From positions 5,124,501 through 5,188,500 of the forward strand of contig NC_092323.1 in the NCBI RefSeq assembly GCF_036785885.1: a stretch of 64,000 nucleotides of DNA, given 5' to 3'. The stretch comes from Coffea arabica (lineage: Eukaryota > Streptophyta > Magnoliopsida > Gentianales > Rubiaceae). The notes under the pieces were generated by a model that was not told the origin of the DNA, did no database searches, and saw only the letters and a list, made by a program, of their open reading frames with translations. Positions 58,752 through 64,000 of the stretch are shown in pieces; position 1 is the stretch's first letter; each line of letters starts with the position of its first letter. Made by a program: the position numbers and the translations under genes.

Positions 58752-61700
58752 CTAGACTTCAGCACGCCTCTGTCTAAGTCTCCCAGCAATGCTGTCAGGG
58801 GATGGTTCTGAGACGCGTCTCTTGTTGGAGTTTGATCGTGTTATGGGTGCAACATCTGGAGGAGTAGCGGAATTAGTATGATTTAGAGAAGCTTCAGCTT
58901 TAAAATCAGGAATACCATCTTTTGCCCCTGCTGACCTCTGCTCCTCATACTGATTGCCCTGATTACGCCTCTGTCTTAGTCTTCCAGCAATACTGTCTGT
59001 GACTGCTACTGGTGTGACATCTGGAGCGGTCGAATTTGAATGGTTTACGGTCGCTTCAGCTTTAGACGGAGGTGAATTTTTATTGTTCAATTTCTGCTTT
59101 ATGTCCGCCGTTCCATTTTTTTTGCCTGTTGACATTGCTTCCTCATGCTCTTTGACTGCTTTTCGCCTCTGCCTCAGTCGTCCAGCAATACTGTCAGGTA
59201 GCTCATTGGTGTGGCCATGGTTTTTATTGTTTAATGAGTCTGTGCTCTCCTCTTGTTTACCATCATCAAGGCAATCGTCAGTCATCTTGCCTTCAGATTG
59301 AGGACATTCCAATCCTTGAAGTTTTACATTTGACAAGTAAGATATCTTATCAATCAATATTTCTTCCACATCAGAAAATGGTAGTGATCTCTTCACAGAA
59401 GTTAGAAGCTTGGTACCTGAATTGGTCGCTAAATTGCGCCGTGTTTGTACGAGGTAATGTGCGACAGACTTGAAACCTAAACTTGAAATCTGGAAACAGT
59501 TCAAGACAAACCAAGTTCAGGTACCATTGAAGAAGAAGATGATGATGAGAAGGATGATAAACAAGCACACCTTCCTATAAAGGCTGCCAGTAGGAGGCCA
59601 CCCTTTTGATTGACGGCATAAACTACAGTTACAAATAGCACGACATACTGGGCAAATCCAGTTTGGGTTCTGGTTTGCTTCAAGCACATGTTCCCCATAT
59701 CTGTCCAAAAAATGCATCAGCACATAAAAATTAAGGTTACAGATGATCGAAACAAACTGAAGTCCTGATCTTTGAGCAGTTGCCGACAATACTAAGATTT
59801 ATAAGGAAAAAAAAAATGAAAAACAACTTTCCAGTACTGGTTGGATTTCCCCAGCATCCAGAAAGAAAAGAACAGACCAGAGTTGACTATTGAATGTAAA
59901 GTTTGGATTGTATACATTCTAAGCAACAGCCTGTTTTTATACTTCCTTTAATTGTTTCTTAAAGCACAAAGTTACTGATAATGCTAAATCAATAAATCCC
60001 AAATAATTTGAATAATGCTCACGTTCCTTGCCGCAATTGATTGATGTAGCAAAAACTAATGAGTTAGAGGACTAATTAATGTACACCATTTTGAGCTTTT
60101 TAAAACCCTTTTCAAATGGTTTGAACAAGTTGTGCATACAAAACCAGTCAAAAACCATTTCCACATCGAATGAACCGGTATGAGGTTTGGATGACAAAAT
60201 AATTGAATTAGAATATCTGAGAGAATTGTCCAACGCAAGGGATTACACTGAGATTAAAGTTTCTTGCAAAAAAACACAAAAGGGTATTGAGAACTAAATG
60301 ACTGAAAATATAACACTTGAGAGAGCACAATGAACCGTGATCTTTTGCCAGCAAGAAGTCTATACAAGAAACTTTGAATGCATTAAATGGCAAAATAAAA
60401 AAAAAATTAAATGGCAATACGGTTCAAGTTCTTAATGGCATAAATGTGATAACAAAATCCTCAACCATTGTGCCAAATGTATGGTTAAGTCCAGCACTCA
60501 ATAAGCAAACGCTGTCAAACATGGAGTTGTATTATATTTTGATCCGAGAAGGAGATAGTTATGTTATGTTAGTACCTCATATACAGACAATCTCCACAGA
60601 ATTGTCCCTGCACCTTGTTGCAGTTGCTGCAGTGAGTGCGATGACCAAGAGTTTTCTGCCTGCAAAACAGTGGGAATAACCAGAATATGCAGATACACTC
60701 TAGCTATAATTTTAATCCAAAAACAGCAAGTGACAGCACGATAACCCAAAGGAATTAGCAACAGACTCAAATGTAGACAATTAAATGGAATTTGGTATAT
60801 AAAAAAGTCCTCAAAGCTCGACTTACAAATTTGGAAGCACAAGATAAGTGCTTTCCGGTTTATGACCCAAATCAGCAGGAAAGAGAGAGGATATGCTACA
60901 AAGTAAAACACAAAGCCATCATTTAAGAAAAATAATTCCTCACCTACACTGGTGGCAGGTCTTTCCATTCACTGGATCATAAATACGCTTTCCGTCTTTT
61001 CCAAATCCATCCACAAAAAGAGTCCAGCTCATCTCAGTGCTGCCCAACAACTTCTCATGTTCTTCAGTATAAACTTCTGGTCTCGAACCCTCCTCTCTCA
61101 GCAAATCAAGCCCATTTTCAAAGGGTTTATCTTCGTTTGTCAAATGCACTTCAGAATAACTAACTGGTGTCCCATTCCGCAGCCTAAATACCAGAAATAG
61201 GGCAGGATATGAGCACTGTTATCATTTAGTAAGCAGCATTATAACGGCCCAATTCTAGCCAAGTCTCAAAATTCTCGACCTTTCTGACATAAAAACAGAC
61301 ACGGAAACTCCCATTAACATATCTTGAATTCGAATGCTAGAAGCCAGAAGAAGAAGAAAAAATTAAAAAGATCGTCTTGTCAGAATCGATAAGTTTTCTG
61401 TGAAGAAAAATTTGATTAAAGAATCCCTCTTTTGATCAATATCAAATAAATGCATGAAAGCCCAATTTTTATTCTACAGAATAACAGTCACAGATGCTTA
61501 GCAGAGTAGGCTTGAGAAATACAGCAACCAACAGCACGAATCTTCTGCTGTAAATGATACTATAAAATCTAGAAAACCTCAATATAGAGGTGCCTTTCTA
61601 TATCCCAAAAAAAAAGGAAGGATCGGATGAGGGAAAAGAATTATACCTTGAGGAGCGGCGAATGGGCCCAGGAGGAGGCAAAGGGGAGAAATGCCGAAGG

Positions 61701-61927
61701 TTTCTGCGAGTGCAGGATGGGTTGGGGTTGGGGGGAGCAGGCTTGAGAGACTTGAGTTTGAGAGAAAGATCAAAAATCCCAAGTTTTTGCATTCTTTCAA
61801 GGTTTTGTTTGATTCGTTCTTCCCTAGATTGCTCATACTCAGATAATAGCATCTTCTTGGCTTGGCCATCATCTTTCATGTCTTGAGAGTTGAGTTTTGC
61901 AGGGGTGTGTGAGATTGGAGGAACCAT
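58752..61927 (-). CDS. CDCA7-like protein with 4CXXC-R1 zinc finger
   Basis: Five minus-strand exons join in phase: 61647-61927, 60944-61183, 60576-60659, 59571-59700 and 58752-59489, about 490 residues. The family (zf-4CXXC_R1, CDCA7) binds DNA and, in animals and plants, works with HELLS/DDM1-type remodellers in DNA methylation upkeep. The N-terminus has a helical basic stretch (SEYEQSREERIKQNLERMQK) and RRSSRLRNGTPVSY. The zinc finger spans about 168-245: TCHQCRQKTLGHRTHC, CNKVQGQFCGDCLYMRYGE, NPNWICPVCRAICNCSLCR, GWPPTG. The usual CRGICNC is CRAICNC here. The C-terminal tail carries DSIAGRLRQRR three times (near 343, 409 and 475). Relatives from memory: At2g23530 and At4g37110, which sit beside sulfurase-like genes as here. 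Confidence 0.92.
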
Positions 61928-62700
61928 TGCTGTCTACTCTACTAAGGATGAGATTTCACTATTCATCCGTCTTTGTCCGTACGCTGTCTCAGGAGTCTTT
62001 TGAGCATTGAGGAAGAAGTCTCCAACGGTCAATTGTGGCTTTGTTGGGGAGGACAGCCCCCATGCGGCATGCAGGGACTTGATTTGCAGCGGATGCTTAG
62101 GGATTCAGGGCGTTGGAGGGAGGGAAATTTCGAGTGACAAATGAAAGAACTTGCTAATGGTAATTCGGCGCCCCATCCCATCCCTGGTCCCACCCAGTCA
62201 ACCATTATGATCCTAGTGGAAAAAAATATACTAATGGTAGTTGTTTAATTTCATAAACGAAAAATGAAATACTCCGGAATGTTTTCAAATCGCCTTCTCT
62301 TTTTTTGCTTTTCTTTTTGTTGTTTTCTCATTATAATTTTTAATTCATTTCTCAATCACTATTTTATGATATGAACCTTTTTTAAACCCCAAAAAAAAAA
62401 GATGCTGTAATAATATCTTTTAGAAAAACTCTCAAAAACTTCAATCTGGAAAAAATAAAAATAAAAACTGCCAATCTAAGGCTTTGTTTGGATTGCAATT
62501 TTTAGGATTTTTTATAGAAAAATTGTTGAAGTGATTGGATATACGTAAAGTAAAAAATGATTGAAAAATGTGTTAATAGAAAACGCAACCTTTTTTCTTT
62601 GAAAAATTGCTTCCAAACATAGCCTAAGTATTCCTTGTCTTCCCCTTTCAAAAAACGACTTATCAACATAAGTAGATAACATGCGAAGAGCTATGGTGAC
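61928..62700. promoter_or_regulatory. Upstream region of the CDCA7-like gene, possibly shared with a divergent gene
   Basis: About 770 bp between the CDCA7-like start codon and a pyrimidine-rich leader-like region on the other strand. It contains a Tourist-like MITE (62480-62624). TTCGGCGCC at 62165 resembles an E2F site but misses the consensus by one base. Promoter assignment is positional only. Confidence 0.4.
62480..62624. mobile_element. Tourist-like MITE (PIF/Harbinger)
   Basis: 145 bp, flanked by TAA on both sides (62477-62479 and 62625-62627). The ends are GGCTTTGTTTGGATTGCAATTTTT and, inverted, GGCTATGTTTGGAAGCAATTTTT. GGC-start ends and a TAA/TTA duplication are typical of Tourist elements. 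This is the best-preserved member of the family in the window. Confidence 0.85.
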
Positions 62701-64000
62701 CTGGAGGTTTTTCGTCGTCCTCTCACGTGCCGCGCATGTGGATTGAGAGCATTACGTTGTTCGCGCATTGCGCGACGGCTTCCGCTTTGTTCTTGTTTTT
62801 CTCCCCTGACAGTAACCCATGTGCCTTCTGCTGCATTGCCTGCCGCATTGATGGACTTGTTTCTCTATCTGGCGGTATCCCATGCCCCTTCTTCCCATTA
62901 ACTTCTCTCTCTCCTTCTTTTGCACAATGTTGCTCTGTTTCTTATCCTCTAGCCCTGGTACAAGAGCCTGTCAAGATATCCGTTTCTCTTCTTACCACGC
63001 AAGGAGCATCGATCGTCGGTCTCTCGCGTTCTCTGGGTTGCAGGGGTCCAACCGTTTGGTTCTCTTCCTCCTCCTCTTTTTTTTTTTTTTTTCTAATTTC
63101 TAACCCTAAGAGTATCGTATCTTATCTCCCGCCGCTCTTCCTCCTGCTCTCCCTTCTTTCCCCTTTGCTCTCCCTTGCCCTATCCGTATACCTCCATTAC
63201 TCCCTTTCCTCCTTCCCTTTACTCTACAACATCATTCCCATTTGCAGAGACGGCGCCGCCCCTCCTCTCCTCTGCCTTTTCTTTTTTTATTTTATTTTAA
63301 TTTCTGGACCTAATTTCTGCTTAGTCTCCATGATTTTCATTAGCAATAGGTTAATTTCAGCTTTCTTCTGCCAACTCCATTCAGTTGAACCCGTTTTGTT
63401 TTTAAAGCTTGGTGATTTTCATCTTTTCCTTTGATTTTGCTTTTCTCGTTGGCTTGTGAAGGCTACCAAATTTCTCATTTTCTCTTAAATGTGGTCTCAA
63501 ACAAGCTTTTCCATTCCAAACGTGGGCGGCTCCGCAGAACCCTAATCCACAGTAAGCTCTTAAACCTTCGGCCGCCGCAGCTTTCTTCTTCCTCTTTTTC
63601 TTCCCCGTGCTGCGCTGTTTTGGTACATTTGGTTCTTGCAAGGAAACAAATAAAGCACATGTGCCATGAGGTAAGAACCAAGAATATTTCAATTTTTTTT
63701 TGAATTAGAGTAAATTGATTTTTTTATTTGATTAATCCTGTCCAGGTTTGAAATGGATAGGGTTTGCTGAGATTCATGGGTGTTATGTAATCAGTTGAGC
63801 CCGTTAGGATTTGTTGCAAGAGATCGTCTTGGAGAGTCAAGTGCTTGTTTATTTTGATGGTATATTGTGGATTGTAGCTTGAGATAATACTGTACAAATA
63901 GTTCTTTAATTCAACTATTTCTCGATGCTATGCAGATTCGATGTTCGGATGCTATTCATTGACTTTTCGAAGGGTTTCCTGAGGTACATGTTTTCCGTTT
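62701..64000 (+). other. Pyrimidine-rich leader-like DNA of a gene beyond the right edge
   Basis: The plus strand is strongly CT-rich from about 62870 to 63330, with a T run of 18 near 63077-63094. Good splice-donor-like sites occur at 63553 (CACAG|TAAG context is weak) and at 63671 (CCATGAG|GTAAGAA). The 235-codon frame at 62727-63434 is Ser/Leu/Phe-rich from this pyrimidine bias and not a convincing protein. I infer a 5' UTR with an intron; the coding part is not in the window. Confidence 0.4.

Noticed and set aside
62163-62173. E2F-like site upstream of the CDCA7-like gene
   Set aside because: TTCGGCGC differs from TTTSSCGC at one core position, and a single near-match in 770 bp is expected by chance.
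62727-63434. 235-codon plus-strand open frame near the right edge
   Set aside because: The Ser/Leu/Phe-rich translation comes from a long pyrimidine-rich tract that includes a T run; it looks like a leader, not a protein.

Overview
The window is nuclear DNA of a flowering plant, most likely a eudicot. Genes have many GT-AG introns, intergenic DNA is AT-rich and full of small DNA transposons, and every recognisable protein belongs to a plant family. The species cannot be fixed from sequence alone; an asterid is a guess.

Layout. 26-4561 (minus): 5' part of a VPS13/chorein lipid-transfer protein gene that runs off the left edge. 7168-8652 (plus): intronless JINGUBANG-type WD40 gene. 8.6-14.8 kb: transposon-rich gap holding a tandem duplication, a Mutator-like element (MULE) with a 9-bp target-site duplication (TSD) inserted in one copy, and a probable Helitron carrying a broken carboxylesterase. 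15389-21424 (plus): extra-large G protein (XLG1-like), eight exons. 22573-26234 (plus): ROOT UVB SENSITIVE 4-like gene, nine exons. 27.1-40.2 kb (minus): array of VRN1/REM-type B3 genes, four with open frames, one of which has lost its second B3 domain, plus one pseudogene. 41446-46125 (plus): prolyl-oligopeptidase-family gene, eleven exons. 48315-51152 (minus): intronless gene related to the NifS-like half of molybdenum cofactor sulfurase. 51.2-58.7 kb: gene-poor DNA with a SINE and a fragment of plastid ycf2. 58752-61927 (minus): CDCA7-like zinc-finger gene. 62.7-64 kb: pyrimidine-rich DNA that looks like the promoter and leader of a gene beyond the right edge.

Context. From memory, XLG1 and RUS4 are neighbours in Arabidopsis (At2g23460, At2g23470). 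The sulfurase-like and CDCA7-like families lie close by (At2g23520, At2g23530) and again at At4g37100/At4g37110. The oligopeptidase and a sulfurase-like paralogue are neighbours at At5g66960/At5g66950. The window therefore looks like a less fractionated version of an ancestral block, with the B3 array lying inside it. The VPS13-like and WD40 genes may match a second pair (At3g50380/At3g50390).

Most notable: two adjacent enzyme-family proteins that both appear to have lost catalytic residues (the oligopeptidase lacks the expected Asp and His; the sulfurase-like protein has Arg where the PLP lysine should be), three copies of DSIAGRLRQRR in the CDCA7-like tail, birth and death of B3 genes, and several transposons whose insertion sites can be read to the base. 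No CRISPR array, tRNA, rRNA or intact retroelement was seen. All exon boundaries were deduced by hand from splice sites, reading phase and family similarity.
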